Source: Burkholderiales bacterium
GTDB taxonomy: Bacteria; Pseudomonadota; Gammaproteobacteria; Burkholderiales; Burkholderiaceae_C
Direction of reading: 5' to 3'
Length of the DNA: 64,000 nucleotides
Assembly (NCBI GenBank): GCA_016185015.1
Contig: JACPOI010000020.1
Span: 62,001-126,000 of the forward strand
The translations under genes were made by a program, and so were the position numbers. The notes below the pieces were generated by a model. The model had not been told where the DNA came from, searched no databases, and was given only the letters and a program-made list of their open reading frames with translations. Every line of letters begins with the position of its first letter. Position 1 is the first letter of the stretch. Below, in pieces: positions 50,840-60,494 of this stretch.

Positions 50840-52060
50840 ATGCAAACCAACCTCGCCCCCGAGTTCAAGCACACGGCCGACGGCCAGGCGGCCGAAGCCA
50901 TCCTGCGCAAATGCGTGCACTGCGGCTTCTGCACCGCCACCTGCCCCACCTACCAGCTGCTCGGCGACGAGCTCGACGGCCCGCGTGGCCGTATCTACCT
51001 GATCAAGCAGGTGCTCGAAGGCGAGGCGCCCACGCGCAAGACCCAGGCCCACCTGGACCGCTGCCTGACCTGCCGCAACTGCGAAAGCACCTGCCCTTCG
51101 GGGGTGGACTACGGCCACCTGGTCGACATCGGCCGCAAGATCGTGGACCAGAAGGTGGCGCGCCCCGCCAGCGAGCGTTTTGTGCGCTGGGCGCTGAAAG
51201 AAGGCCTGCCTTCGCCGCTGTTCGCCCCCGCCATGAAGATGGGCCAGCTGGTCCGTGGCCTCCTGCCCGCCAGCCTCAAGGCCAAGGTGCCCGCTGCCCA
51301 AGATGCAGGGCAGTGGCCCACGCGCACCCATGCGCGCAAGGTGCTGATGCTGGCCGGCTGTGTGCAGCCGGCCATGATGCCCAACATCAACAGCGCCACG
51401 GCGCGCGTGCTTGACGCCGCCGGTGTGCAGACCGTGGTGGCCGCGAAAGCCGGCTGCTGCGGCGCCGTGAAATTCCACCTGAACGACCAGGACGGCGGCA
51501 AGGCCGAGATGCGGGCCAACATCGACGCCTGGTGGCCGCACGTGGAGAGCGGCGTGGTGGCCATCGTCATGAACGCTTCCGGCTGCGGCGTGACCGTGAA
51601 GGAATACGGTCACATCCTGCGGGACGATCCGCAGTACGCGGTTAAGGCCCAACGCATCAGCGACCTGACCCAAGATCTGAGCGAGCTGTTGCCCGATCTC
51701 GTGGACAAACTGCGCGGCAAGGTCAGTGCCAAGGCCGCGCAAGTGGCGTTTCACCCGCCCTGCACCCTGCAGCACGGCCAGCAGCTGCGCGGCGGCGTGG
51801 AAGAGCACATGGGTGCGCTGGGCTTCAAGATCAACACCTGTCGCGTCGAGCCGCACCTGTGTTGCGGCTCGGCCGGTACCTATTCGGTGCTCAACCCCAA
51901 GCTGGCTTACGAACTGCGCGACCGCAAGCTCAGGAACCTGGGCGAGATGCAACCCGAGCAGATCGTCTCGGCCAACATCGGTTGCATCACGCACCTGCAG
52001 AGCGGCACCGGCACGCCGGTGAAGCACTGGGTAGAGCTGCTCGACGAAGCGCTGGCCTAA
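50840..52060 (+). CDS. glcF: Glycolate oxidase iron-sulfur subunit GlcF
   Basis: A 406-residue iron-sulfur protein: two 4Fe-4S motifs (CVHCGFCTATCPTY and CLTCRNCESTCPSG) near residues 35-45 and 87-97, and two CCG repeats (AGCCGAVKFHL near 213, CCGSAGTYSVL near 342). It passes electrons from GlcD/GlcE. It is the second gene of the pair with glcE. A gene of different base composition follows 30 bases later. Confidence 0.94.
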   Translation: MQTNLAPEFKHTADGQAAEAILRKCVHCGFCTATCPTYQLLGDELDGPRGRIYLIKQVLEGEAPTRKTQAHLDRCLTCRNCESTCPSGVDYGHLVDIGRKIVDQKVARPASERFVRWALKEGLPSPLFAPAMKMGQLVRGLLPASLKAKVPAAQDAGQWPTRTHARKVLMLAGCVQPAMMPNINSATARVLDAAGVQTVVAAKAGCCGAVKFHLNDQDGGKAEMRANIDAWWPHVESGVVAIVMNASGCGVTVKEYGHILRDDPQYAVKAQRISDLTQDLSELLPDLVDKLRGKVSAKAAQVAFHPPCTLQHGQQLRGGVEEHMGALGFKINTCRVEPHLCCGSAGTYSVLNPKLAYELRDRKLRNLGEMQPEQIVSANIGCITHLQSGTGTPVKHWVELLDEALA

Positions 52061-52090
52061 GTCGTCGAATAACAACTACGGGAGTAACAC

Positions 52091-53053
52091 TTGGACCTTG
52101 GCGCTATTGAAAACCTGAGTCTTAAGAGTCTTTGGCCTGGTGAAGCCACGCATTTCACACCTTGGCTTGCTCAAAATCTTGAAATTCTTGGGAAGAAGCT
52201 GGGGATGGACCTGCAGTTGGAGTCAACGGAGGTGTCTGCTGGAGATTTTTCCGCCGACATAATTGCTCGGGACCTTTCTAGCAACAAACTGGTTGTAATA
52301 GAAAACCAGTTTGGAGGAACGGACCATAAACACCTCGGACAACTAATTACGTATTCCTCAGTGCTGGGAGCCGGCGCCGTTGTTTGGATTGCCGAAGCCA
52401 TTCGCCCGGAACACAAAGCGGCAATGGATTTCTTGAATCTGAATCTAAAGGAAAGTCTGAGCCTGTATGCGGTCGAAGCATCCGCAATCAGGATAAATGA
52501 CTCTAAGCCTGCATTTATTCTTTCGGTTGTCTCAATGCCAAGTGAAACGAATACTAGTGTGGCTGAAGCCACGCAAGGCACTTCCGAGACGCAGGAGAAG
52601 TATCGCAGTTACTTTCAACAACTCATTGATGAGTTGCGCGAGAAATACAAATTCACCAACGCCCGCTCCGGACAGCCGCAAAATTGGTACACATTCGCAT
52701 CTGAAAATTCGAAGGTGTACAAATTCGGCACCAGTTTCACCACTGGTGGCAAGTTGAGAGTTGAGATCTATATAGATTGCGGTGACAAAACAAAAAACGA
52801 GCAGTTATTCGACAAGCTGCTAGAACAAAAAAATGAAATACAGGCAAAGATCGGTCAGGAATTAAGTTGGGAGAGACTTGATAACAGGCGAGCTTGCCGG
52901 GTCGCGATTTATAGAGATGGCGAAATTGACGCAGAAACAGAAGTCCTCGGAGAAATAAGGCAGTGGGCTATACAAGGACTCCTCAAGTTCAAAGAAGTAT
53001 TCCCGCCATTCCTGCAAAAAGCCTTGCAACAGAGCATTGCAACCGGAAGCTGA
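52091..53053 (+). CDS. DUF4268 protein with PD-(D/E)XK nuclease-like N-terminus
   Basis: A 320-residue protein. The N-terminal half has a PD-(D/E)XK layout: FSADIIARD (Asp near residue 52), then LVVIENQFGGTDHKHLGQLITY (E-x-Q motif near 70). The second half has DUF4268-type wording: YFQQLIDELREKY and the C-terminal RACRVAIYRDGEIDAETEV. It starts at TTG 52091, with GGGAG 6 bases before. Its AT content is clearly higher than that of glcF and the peroxidase, so it was probably acquired. DUF4268 proteins occur as single restriction or defence-type genes; function unproven. Its stop is directly against the stop of the convergent peroxidase gene (TGATCA). Confidence 0.78.
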   Translation: MDLGAIENLSLKSLWPGEATHFTPWLAQNLEILGKKLGMDLQLESTEVSAGDFSADIIARDLSSNKLVVIENQFGGTDHKHLGQLITYSSVLGAGAVVWIAEAIRPEHKAAMDFLNLNLKESLSLYAVEASAIRINDSKPAFILSVVSMPSETNTSVAEATQGTSETQEKYRSYFQQLIDELREKYKFTNARSGQPQNWYTFASENSKVYKFGTSFTTGGKLRVEIYIDCGDKTKNEQLFDKLLEQKNEIQAKIGQELSWERLDNRRACRVAIYRDGEIDAETEVLGEIRQWAIQGLLKFKEVFPPFLQKALQQSIATGS

Positions 53054-53539
53054 TCACGCCGCGAGGGCTCGCTCGATATCCCGCTGCAGCCGCTCGGGTG
53101 TCGTGTAAGGCGCATAGCGCCTGAGCACCGTACCGTCCTTGCCGATCAGGAACTTGGTGAAGTTCCATTTGATGGACTTCGTGCCCAGCAGGCCCCGCGC
53201 TTCCCGCACCAGCCACTGGTAGAGCGGATGGGCCTGCGGCCCGTTGACCTGGATCTTGGCCATCATGGGGAAACTCACACCGTAGTTGAGCTGGCAGAAG
53301 CTGGCGATCTCGGTGTTGCTGCCGCGGTCCTGAGCGCCGAACTGGTTGCAGGGGAAACCTAGCACGACCAGGCCCTGGGGACCAAAGGTCTTGTGCAGTT
53401 CTTCCAGCCCCGCAAATTGCGGCGTGAAACCACAGGCACTGGCCGTGTTGACGACCAGCAAGACTTTCCCCCTGAACTGGTTCAGGGCGACAGGCTGGCC
53501 GCCGATCGTCTGGGCTTCGAAATCATAGACAGAAGGCAT
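53054..53539 (-). CDS. Glutathione peroxidase (BtuE type)
   Basis: A 161-residue peroxidase read from ATG 53539. It has the catalytic Cys in NTASACGFTPQ (near residue 36), the conserved Gln in FPCNQFGAQD (about 71), and the Trp in WNFTKFLIG (about 124), the usual tetrad of the GPx family. It reduces peroxides with thioredoxin or glutathione. It is encoded on the minus strand, next to the DUF4268 gene's 3' end. Confidence 0.95.
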   Translation of the reverse strand: MPSVYDFEAQTIGGQPVALNQFRGKVLLVVNTASACGFTPQFAGLEELHKTFGPQGLVVLGFPCNQFGAQDRGSNTEIASFCQLNYGVSFPMMAKIQVNGPQAHPLYQWLVREARGLLGTKSIKWNFTKFLIGKDGTVLRRYAPYTTPERLQRDIERALAA

Positions 53540-53580
53540 GGTGGTGGACTTCAAGTGGATGGCGGTAAAGAGGGTGCGAT

Positions 53581-54549
53581 TCAATCGATCGTCGCGCCTG
53601 ATTCCTTTACGATCCTGGCCCAGCGCGTGATGTCCTCCTGCAGCAGCGCGGCGAACTGCGCTGGTGTGGCGTTGGCCAGTTCCACGCCCTGGGCCTGCAG
53701 CTTCTCCTGTGTGTCGGTGGCGGCCAGCACCTTCTTCATGGCGTCCTGCAAGCGGCCCTCGATCTCCGGCGGCGTGCCGCGCGCGGCGAACAGACCCACC
53801 CACAGCGTGCCGCTGTAGCCGGGCACCTGCTCGCCGATGGCGGGCACGTCGGGCAGCACCGGGGAGCGGCTGGGCGAGCTCACGCCGATCGCCACCAGGC
53901 GCCCGGCCTTGAGGTGCTGCAGCACCGAGGGCAGGCTGGTGAAGGCCATCGGGACCTGGCCGCCGATCACGTCGGTCATGGCCGGGGCCACGCCCTTGTA
54001 GGGGATGTGCTGCAGCTTCACACCGGCGGTGCTGTTGAGCATCTCGCCCAGCAGGTGGTTGAGCGTGCCGTTGCCGGCCGAGGCGTATGGGTATTTGCCG
54101 GGGTTGGCCTTGACCAGTTTCAGGAAGTCCGCGAGGTTCTTCGCCGGGAAGGCCGGGTTGACCACCAGCACATTGGGCACGGAGCCCACCAGGGCCAGCG
54201 GCGTGAAGTCCTTCACCGGGTCGAAGCCCGGGTTCTTGTAGACGGCGGGGTTGATGGCCTGCGCGCTGCTGATCGTCATGAGCAGGGTGTGGCCGTCCTT
54301 GGGCGCCTTGGCCACGTAGACGGTGCCAATGTTGCCGCCCGCGCCGGGGCGGTTCTCCACCACGACGGCGCCGGGCAGGGTCTCACCCAGCTTCTGGGCG
54401 ATGAGACGGCCCACGATGTCGTTGGAGCCGCCCGCGGCCTGCGGCACGATCACGGTCACGGGTTTGCTGGGGTAATCGCTCGCGTAGGCACTGGCCGTGC
54501 CCAGCGCGAGCAGGGCGGCGGCCAGGGTGGCGATGAATCGGCGTTGCAT
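53581..54549 (-). CDS. Bug-family tripartite tricarboxylate transporter substrate-binding protein
   Basis: A 322-residue periplasmic protein with a signal peptide (MQRRFIATLAAALLALGTASAYA) and Bug signatures: YPSKPVTVIVPQAAGGSNDIVGRLIAQKLG, NRPGAGGNIGTVYVAKAPKDGHTLL and GTLNHLLGEMLN. Many such orphan binding proteins exist in Burkholderiales; they capture small carboxylates or similar compounds. No membrane subunits (TctA/B) are next to it. GAGGAGA lies before the ATG. Confidence 0.93.
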   Translation of the reverse strand: MQRRFIATLAAALLALGTASAYASDYPSKPVTVIVPQAAGGSNDIVGRLIAQKLGETLPGAVVVENRPGAGGNIGTVYVAKAPKDGHTLLMTISSAQAINPAVYKNPGFDPVKDFTPLALVGSVPNVLVVNPAFPAKNLADFLKLVKANPGKYPYASAGNGTLNHLLGEMLNSTAGVKLQHIPYKGVAPAMTDVIGGQVPMAFTSLPSVLQHLKAGRLVAIGVSSPSRSPVLPDVPAIGEQVPGYSGTLWVGLFAARGTPPEIEGRLQDAMKKVLAATDTQEKLQAQGVELANATPAQFAALLQEDITRWARIVKESGATID

Positions 54550-54598
54550 GCGGGTCTCCTCGTTGTTTGGGAGCCATCCTAGCAGCGCCAGGCCAGGC

Positions 54599-55471
54599 TC
54601 AGTGCCCGCGTTCTCCCCAGGAGGCCCACAGCGCCGCCAGCAGGATCAACGCCCCACCCAGCAGTGTGCGTATCTCCAGCTCGGCTGCACCGAGCAGCAC
54701 CGAGGACACACTGGCGAACACCACCTCGGTCAGCATGACCAGCGCGGTGGTGGCCGCGGGCAGGCGGGCTGCGCCGTACTGCAGGCCCAGGTTGGCCGCC
54801 AGGAAGGCCAGGCTGGTGAGCAGGACCAGCAGCAGCCAGCCGGTGGCCAAGGCGGGCGGCAGCGGCACCAGCCCCGAAGGGCCTCCCAGCAGCGCCGTGG
54901 CCAGGGCCAGCAGCGCGCCGCCACCGAACATGGCCGTCATGCGTGCTTCGTCGGGCGTGTCCTTGAGCTTGAGCAGCAGTACATTGGTCAGCGCGAAGCT
55001 GAAGCCGCCCAGCAGCGCCAGCCAGTCGGCCAGGCCGCTGGGGACGGGCCAGGATGAGCCGGGTGCCTTGAGCACGATGACCACGCCGGCCAGCGCCAGC
55101 AGCAGGCGCAGCAGCGCGCTCAGGCCCGGGCGTTCCCCCAGCAGCAGCCAGGCCAGCAGCACGGACCAGGCCGGCATCAGGTAGAACAGCAGCACCACGC
55201 GCACCACGTCGCCGATGGTGACGGCCCAGTTGAAGCCCACATTGGTCAGGCCCGAGGCCACCAGCAGCAGGCACAGCAGCGGGTGGCGCAGGAAATGACG
55301 CCAGGCCCCGGGGCGCCAGGCGAGCAGGCCGGCAAAGGCCAGCACGTAGATGAGGAAGGTAGACCACAGCGGGTGCAGGCCCTCGGCCTCCAGCAGGCGG
55401 AAGGGGTACCAGGAGACGCCCCAGACGAAGGCGTTGAGCACCAGGGCCCAGGCGGCAAGTTGTGTGTGCAT
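54599..55471 (-). CDS. EamA/DMT-family transporter
   Basis: A 290-residue membrane protein with about ten hydrophobic helices in two EamA repeats: WALVLNAFVWGVSWYPFRLLEAEGLHP at the start and the second repeat from about residue 150 (SGLADWLALLGGFSFALTNVLLLKL). An exporter of metabolites or amino acids of the drug/metabolite superfamily. Substrate not readable. Single gene, minus strand. Confidence 0.9.
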   Translation of the reverse strand: MHTQLAAWALVLNAFVWGVSWYPFRLLEAEGLHPLWSTFLIYVLAFAGLLAWRPGAWRHFLRHPLLCLLLVASGLTNVGFNWAVTIGDVVRVVLLFYLMPAWSVLLAWLLLGERPGLSALLRLLLALAGVVIVLKAPGSSWPVPSGLADWLALLGGFSFALTNVLLLKLKDTPDEARMTAMFGGGALLALATALLGGPSGLVPLPPALATGWLLLVLLTSLAFLAANLGLQYGAARLPAATTALVMLTEVVFASVSSVLLGAAELEIRTLLGGALILLAALWASWGERGH

Positions 55472-55505
55472 GAGAAACGCTGACAGGAAGGGCGGTTGGC
55501 CGGTC

Positions 55506-56339
55506 CTATTTCAGCAGGGTGCGGGACTGGGCGAAACGCACCTCGACCCGGCCCAGCAGGTCCGGCATCTTGTCTTCCCAGCCCTCGCCCAGCGCGCGCA
55601 GCGCCTGCGGGGCGAGGTGGCGGACTTCGTTGTCCGGCTGGAAGGGCAGGTCCAGGCCGCTGCAGATGACGGTCGCCAGATGGACAACGGCCACCAGAGG
55701 CGGCAGCGCGCCGTGCGGCGGCGTTCGGTAGCCGGCGATGGCCTGCACGATGTCACCGGGCAGATCCCAGTGTTCGGCCAGCAGGCCGCCGATCTCGAGG
55801 TGATCGAGGCCCAGCAAGGTGCGTTCGGTCTGCGCCAGGTCGCTGTCGTGCAGCTGTCGCTCGATCAGCACCTGCTGGTATTCGTGCGGGTGGCAGACCT
55901 GGAGCCAGAGGATGCCCACGCCATGTAGCAGGCCGGCGACCAGCGCGTGGTCCGGGTTCTCGTCGACCAGCCCGGCCAGCTCCTGCGCGCACAGGCCCAC
56001 GGCCAGGCTGCGCTCCCAGAACACGCTGGTGCAATGGCTGTTCTTCACAAAGTCCAGCAGGCTGGTGGACACCACGACGTCGTGCACCCGGTTCAGGCCC
56101 AGGTAGCTGACGGCGGTGTGCACATCGCCGACCGGCTCGCGCCCGGAGTGCCGGATCAGCCGGTTCGCGGCCGACAGGATGCGCGCGCTGATCACCGGGT
56201 CGGATTGCAGATGCTGCTCCAGCAGTTCCAGTGCGGCACGTTCGTCCTTGAGCGTTTCCAGGATGCGGGTGACGATGGCTGGAAACGCCGGCAGCGCCTG
56301 CAGGCGCACCACGACTTCGCTGGCCTGGATGGGCATCAT
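55506..56339 (-). CDS. HDOD-domain signalling protein
   Basis: A 277-residue protein from ATG 56339 (an adjacent ATG at 56336 is also possible). It has the HDOD pattern: VVVRLQALPAFPAIVTRILETLKD, then LLEQHLQSDPVISARILSAANRL, and the HD-like region GLCAQELAGLVDENPDHALVAGLLHGVGILWLQVCH. The metal-binding His/Asp pair is only partly kept, as is usual in HDOD. Such proteins link stress or motility signals to other partners. The start overlaps the preceding gene's stop (ATGA), so they are translated together. Confidence 0.85.
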   Translation of the reverse strand: MMPIQASEVVVRLQALPAFPAIVTRILETLKDERAALELLEQHLQSDPVISARILSAANRLIRHSGREPVGDVHTAVSYLGLNRVHDVVVSTSLLDFVKNSHCTSVFWERSLAVGLCAQELAGLVDENPDHALVAGLLHGVGILWLQVCHPHEYQQVLIERQLHDSDLAQTERTLLGLDHLEIGGLLAEHWDLPGDIVQAIAGYRTPPHGALPPLVAVVHLATVICSGLDLPFQPDNEVRHLAPQALRALGEGWEDKMPDLLGRVEVRFAQSRTLLK

Positions 56340-56662
56340 GCGCTCCGGTGCGTCAGCAGCGCCTGGACCAGCGCCTGGTTCTCCGGCGGGCTGAGATCGG
56401 CATGGCGAAAGATCATCTTCAGGCGGCCCGCCTGGCGCAGCGTGTCGGCCTCGCGCTGGGAGTCGGTGCGCGTGTCTTCCTGCTCGACCTGCACGCACAC
56501 GGCGTGGTGGCTGGCGAGCTGATGCTGGTTTTCCTGCGTCAGGACATGCCCGGCCGGCAGGGTGTAGGTGACGATGCCGTGCTCGACGAGGGTCAGGGCC
56601 TGGACCAGCACCATGCCGGCTTGCAGGTCGTGCGGGGCGAGGTGGCGGATGCGCGTGGCCAT
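56336..56662 (-). CDS. Small protein with DUF3391-like opening, partner of the HDOD gene
   Basis: A 108-residue protein from ATG 56662; an ATG at 56692 is less likely. The opening TRIRHLAPHDLQAGMVLVQAL resembles the N-terminal accessory domain (DUF3391-like) of HD-GYP proteins, here without a catalytic domain. It overlaps the HDOD gene by four bases. Possibly a regulatory subunit in cyclic-di-GMP signalling; inference. Confidence 0.55.
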   Translation of the reverse strand: MATRIRHLAPHDLQAGMVLVQALTLVEHGIVTYTLPAGHVLTQENQHQLASHHAVCVQVEQEDTRTDSQREADTLRQAGRLKMIFRHADLSPPENQALVQALLTHRSA

Positions 56663-56708
56663 GGTACAGGCAATATTAGCGCAGAGGGGCACGCGCAGCG
56701 CAGCAGTC

Positions 56709-56751
56709 TAGGGCCTGTTCACACTTGCGAAATTAGTGCGAACAGGCCCTA
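56709..56751. terminator. Perfect 12-bp inverted repeat at the lplT end, possible terminator
   Basis: TAGGGCCTGTTC (56709-56720) and GAACAGGCCCTA (56740-56751) pair perfectly around a 19-base loop. The right arm contains the lplT stop codon. It has no T-run, so termination is uncertain; it may be a repeated element that recurs elsewhere in the genome. Confidence 0.5.
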
Positions 56752-58032
56752 ACCGTGCAGATGGTCGTTGCGGGCGATGTCGAGCAGATGCTCGACTTCT
56801 TCCGGGTACTTGGCGCAGTTGCTGGCGTGCCAGCGCTTGATCAGCCACATGAAGCCGGCCACCAGGATGCCGAAGCTGGCAATGGCGCCGAAGGCCGAGA
56901 GGCCCATGCCGGTGGAGAAGCTGTAGAGGAAACCCAGGCCCAGGATGCAGGACTGTTCGTTGAAGTTCTGCACGGCGATGGAACGGCCGGCGCCCATGAG
57001 GTTGTGGCCGCGGTGCTGCAGCAGCGCGTTCATGGGCACCACGAGGAAGCCGCCCAGGCCGCCCAGCAGCACCAGGAAGGGCGTGGCCAGCCAGACGTTG
57101 TCGATGAAATTGAGCAGGATCACCAGCACGCCCATGGCGATGCCCAGGGGCATGACGCGGGTGGCGTCTTCCAGCCGCATGCGCAAGGACGCCACCACGG
57201 CGCCCACGGCCGTGCCGATGGCCACCACCCCCACCAGCGAGGAGGCCTGCGTGACGCTGTAGCCCAGCGCCGCCGCAGCCCAGGCCAGCACGATGTAGCG
57301 CAGGTTGCCGCTCACGCCCCAGAACAGGGTGGTGGTGGACAGCGAGATCTGGCCCAGGCGGTCCTGCCAGAGCCGGGTGTTGCAGCGCCAGAAGTCGGGC
57401 AGCAGGGCCAGCGGGTTCCTGGGCATCGGGCGCATCTCGACGCCGGTGTGCGGGATGCGGGTGTTGAACCAGGCCGCCAGCAGGTAGACCAGGATCAGCA
57501 CCGAGATGGCCGCTTCCGGTGCGCTATCGATGCCGGTGGTGACCAGGGGCAGGTCGATGGTCAGCAGCATGGACGAGATGGCGTGCCCGACCAGCTGGCC
57601 ACCCAGCAGCACGCCCAGGATGATGGAGGCGATGGTCAGTCCCTCGATCCAGCCATTGGCCTTGACCAGCTGCGAGGCCGGCAGCAATTCGGTGAGGATG
57701 CCGTACTTGGCGGGCGAATAGGCGGCCGCACCCAGGCCCACGATGGCGTAGGCCATCAGCGGGTGCGTGCCGAACAGCATCATCAGGCAGCCGATGATCT
57801 TGATGCCGTTGCTGATCAGCATGACCTTGCCCTTGGGCTGGGCGTCGGCAAAAGCGCCCACGAAGGGCGCCAGGATCACATAGAAGAGGGCAAACATCGG
57901 CACCAGCGCCGCCTGCTGCCACTCAGGCGCGCCCCCGCTGCGCAACAGCTGCACGGCCCCGACGAACAACGCGTTATCAGCCAGCGAGCTGAAGAACTGC
58001 GCCGACATGATGGTGTAGAAACCGCGTTTCAT
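56749..58032 (-). CDS. lplT: Lysophospholipid transporter LplT
   Basis: A 427-residue major-facilitator protein with 12 hydrophobic helices: start MKRGFYTIMSAQFFSSLADNAL, the loop FVGAFADAQPKGKVMLISNG, and LTELLPASQLVKANGWIEG. These are LplT landmarks. It flips lysophospholipids back across the inner membrane for re-acylation. It is divergent from alr, with a shared promoter region (58033-58170). The lplT-alr pairing is common in this bacterial family. Confidence 0.93.
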   Translation of the reverse strand: MKRGFYTIMSAQFFSSLADNALFVGAVQLLRSGGAPEWQQAALVPMFALFYVILAPFVGAFADAQPKGKVMLISNGIKIIGCLMMLFGTHPLMAYAIVGLGAAAYSPAKYGILTELLPASQLVKANGWIEGLTIASIILGVLLGGQLVGHAISSMLLTIDLPLVTTGIDSAPEAAISVLILVYLLAAWFNTRIPHTGVEMRPMPRNPLALLPDFWRCNTRLWQDRLGQISLSTTTLFWGVSGNLRYIVLAWAAAALGYSVTQASSLVGVVAIGTAVGAVVASLRMRLEDATRVMPLGIAMGVLVILLNFIDNVWLATPFLVLLGGLGGFLVVPMNALLQHRGHNLMGAGRSIAVQNFNEQSCILGLGFLYSFSTGMGLSAFGAIASFGILVAGFMWLIKRWHASNCAKYPEEVEHLLDIARNDHLHG

Positions 58033-58170
58033 GGGCTGGGGGACCGGGAACTCGTGCTTTGAGGCTTGTTGTGAAAATCCAATCGACGCTGGGTTATAGC
58101 ATGGCGGGCAATGTCACAATTCATGGCAAGGGGTTGACTGAATGCCCCGCCCAACGATAGTTCCGACCGC

Positions 58171-59286
58171 ATGTCTCGCCCGATCCAAGCCCTGATCCAC
58201 CTTGAAGCCCTGCGCCACAACCTGGCGCGGGCGCGCCAGTCCAGCCCCGATGCGCGGGTCTGGGCGGTGGTCAAGGCCAATGCCTATGGTCACGGCATCG
58301 AGCGCGTCTACGAAGGGCTGCGCGGTGCCGACGGCTTTGCCCTGCTGGATCTGGGGGAGGCCGAGCGCCTGCGGGGGCTGGGCTGGCGCGGGCCGATCAT
58401 GCTGCTCGAAGGCGTGTTCGAGCAGCGCGACCTGGAGCTGTGTTCGCGCCTGGACCTCTGGCACGCCGTGCACTGCAATGAACAGATCGACATGCTGGCC
58501 GTGCACAAGACACACGCGCCGCACCGCGTCTTCCTCAAGATGAACAGCGGCATGAACCGCCTGGGCTTCAAGCCGGATCAGTTCCGCGCGGCCTGGCACC
58601 GCCTGAACGCGCTGCCGCAGGTCGACGAGATCTCGCTGATGACCCATTTCAGCGACGCCGATGGCGCCAAGGGCGTGGCGCAGCAGCTGGCCGCCTTCAA
58701 CACCGCCACCCAGGACCTGCCGGGCGAACGCTCCCTGAGCAACAGCGCCGCGATCCTGCGCCACATGGGTCCACAGGCCGCAGCCAGCCTGCGCTCGGAC
58801 TGGATCCGCCCCGGTGTCGTGCTCTACGGTGCTTCTCCCGATTTCCCCGAGCACAGCGCGGCCCACTGGGAGCTGCAGCCCGCCATGACCTTGAGATCGC
58901 GCATCGTCGGCATCCAGCAGCTGGCCGCCGGCGACAGCGTGGGTTACGGCTCGACCTTCACCGCCGCGCAGCCCATGCGCATCGGCGTGGTGGCCTGTGG
59001 TTATGCCGATGGTTACCTGCGCGCCAGCCCGGGCGCACCCGGGCGCGGCACGCCGGTGCTGGTGGACGGCGTGCGCACGCAGATGGTCGGGCGCGTCAGC
59101 ATGGACCTGATCACGGTGGACCTCACGCCCGTCCCCGCCGCGGGCATGGGCTCGGAGGTCACGCTCTGGGGACGCGCCTCCAATGGAGCCCTCCTGCCCA
59201 TCGACGAGGTGGCCCAGGCCGGGGGCAGCGTGGGGTATGAATTGATGTGCGCGCTGGCGGCGCGCGTGCCGGTGGCGCTCGCATGA
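58171..59286 (+). CDS. alr: Alanine racemase
   Basis: A 371-residue PLP enzyme: the Lys in [12 protein letters not shown] (Lys35) forms the Schiff base, the second catalytic residue is Tyr in [12 protein letters not shown] (about 255), and the C-terminal domain has [11 protein letters not shown]. It converts L- to D-alanine for peptidoglycan. Its stop overlaps the next start (ATGA). Usual length for the family. Confidence 0.97.
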   Translation: MSRPIQALIHLEALRHNLARARQSSPDARVWAVVKANAYGHGIERVYEGLRGADGFALLDLGEAERLRGLGWRGPIMLLEGVFEQRDLELCSRLDLWHAVHCNEQIDMLAVHKTHAPHRVFLKMNSGMNRLGFKPDQFRAAWHRLNALPQVDEISLMTHFSDADGAKGVAQQLAAFNTATQDLPGERSLSNSAAILRHMGPQAAASLRSDWIRPGVVLYGASPDFPEHSAAHWELQPAMTLRSRIVGIQQLAAGDSVGYGSTFTAAQPMRIGVVACGYADGYLRASPGAPGRGTPVLVDGVRTQMVGRVSMDLITVDLTPVPAAGMGSEVTLWGRASNGALLPIDEVAQAGGSVGYELMCALAARVPVALA

Positions 59287-60494
59287 AGTACGTGCCCATC
59301 CCCATTGCCATGCTTCCGGTGGGCAAGCCCCTGCCGGTCAATGTCTGGAACCCCGACGGCCTGCTGCTGCTGCGCAAGGGCCAGCCCATCGTGTCCGAGC
59401 AGCACCGCGACAAGCTCTACGCCCACAACGCATCGACCACCGAGGCCGAGGCGCAAGCCTGGCAGCGCTCCTACGAGCGCATGGTGCACACCATGCTGAT
59501 GGAAGGCGTGGAGGTCGAGCAGATCGCGCGCCTGCCCATGCCCAGCGCCATCCGCGAGCGCGACTACATGGTCGGCGAGCAGCTCAACGGCGGCTGGATG
59601 GACCTGCAGGAGGTGCTGCGCGGCATCCTCTACCAGGGCGGGCTCGCGCTCAATCCCCTGCCGCGACTGGCGGCCCTGGAGAACAAGGCGCGTGCGCTGC
59701 TCCAGGCCGACGCGGACGACAGCCTGTTCTGCCTGTTCCAGGCCCTGGCCGACAGCAGCCTGGGTTATTGCGCCACGCATGCCCTGCTGTGCGCCTGCGT
59801 CTGCGAGCTGGCGGCACAAAAGCTGGGCCTGAACCCGCAGCAGCGGCAGTCGCTGATGAGCGCGGCCCTGACCATGAACATCGGCATGGCGCGCGAGCAG
59901 GACGTGCTGGCCCGGCAGAACGAAGCCCCCACGCCCGAGCAGCGCCAGCTGATCCAGGAACACCCGCAGCTCAGCCTCAAGATCCTGGTCTGGCTGGGCA
60001 TCGAGGACGTGGAGGAGCTGGACCTGGTGCGCTGGCACCATCAGCCCGACAGCGCCGAAGGCCTGCCGCACAACCTGCAGGCGCGCCGGCTGCTGAGCAT
60101 GACCGACGTCTTCGTGGCCAAGATGGCGGCGCGGCGCACGCGCGAGGCGCTTTCGCCGCTGGAGTCGGCCAAGTCCATCTACCTGTCGACCGAGAAGGAA
60201 GTCACGGCCTCGGTCGGTGGCGCGCTCACGGCGGCGGTCGGTTTCTATCCGCCGGGCACCTATGTGCGCCTGGTCAGCGGCGAGACCGCGGTGGCGGTAC
60301 AGCGCGGGCTGCGTGCCAACACACCCTGGGTCATCATCATCATCGACCGCAACGGCATGCCGGCCTTCAACTACCACTGCCTGGACACCTCGGACCCGGC
60401 CTACGCGATCGCGGCGCCCATGCTGTTTCGCACCGGCAAGGTGGCGGTCAACATCGAGCGCGTTCGGCGCGCGCGCGAAAAGATCCGGCGCTGA
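59283..60494 (+). CDS. Degenerate HD-GYP-type protein with DUF3391-like N-terminus
   Basis: A 403-residue protein coupled to alr (ATG 59283 overlaps the alr stop). The N-terminal domain (residues 1-110) is of the DUF3391-like kind: [25 protein letters not shown]. The second half follows an HD-GYP frame: a His in [14 protein letters not shown], then AALTMNIGM where HD-GYP proteins have H-D-I-G-K, then [14 protein letters not shown] and RWHHQP, but no DGxGYP. The metal ligands (His-Asp) are replaced by Met-Asn, so c-di-GMP phosphodiesterase activity is unlikely. It may act as a sensor or protein-binding factor. Confidence 0.75.
   Translation: MKYVPIPIAMLPVGKPLPVNVWNPDGLLLLRKGQPIVSEQHRDKLYAHNASTTEAEAQAWQRSYERMVHTMLMEGVEVEQIARLPMPSAIRERDYMVGEQLNGGWMDLQEVLRGILYQGGLALNPLPRLAALENKARALLQADADDSLFCLFQALADSSLGYCATHALLCACVCELAAQKLGLNPQQRQSLMSAALTMNIGMAREQDVLARQNEAPTPEQRQLIQEHPQLSLKILVWLGIEDVEELDLVRWHHQPDSAEGLPHNLQARRLLSMTDVFVAKMAARRTREALSPLESAKSIYLSTEKEVTASVGGALTAAVGFYPPGTYVRLVSGETAVAVQRGLRANTPWVIIIIDRNGMPAFNYHCLDTSDPAYAIAAPMLFRTGKVAVNIERVRRAREKIRR

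Noticed and set aside
48115-52075. Minus-strand frames over 500 codons opposite amtB and glcF
   Set aside because: Shadows of strongly conserved genes; composition rich in His, Gly and Gln, without motifs.
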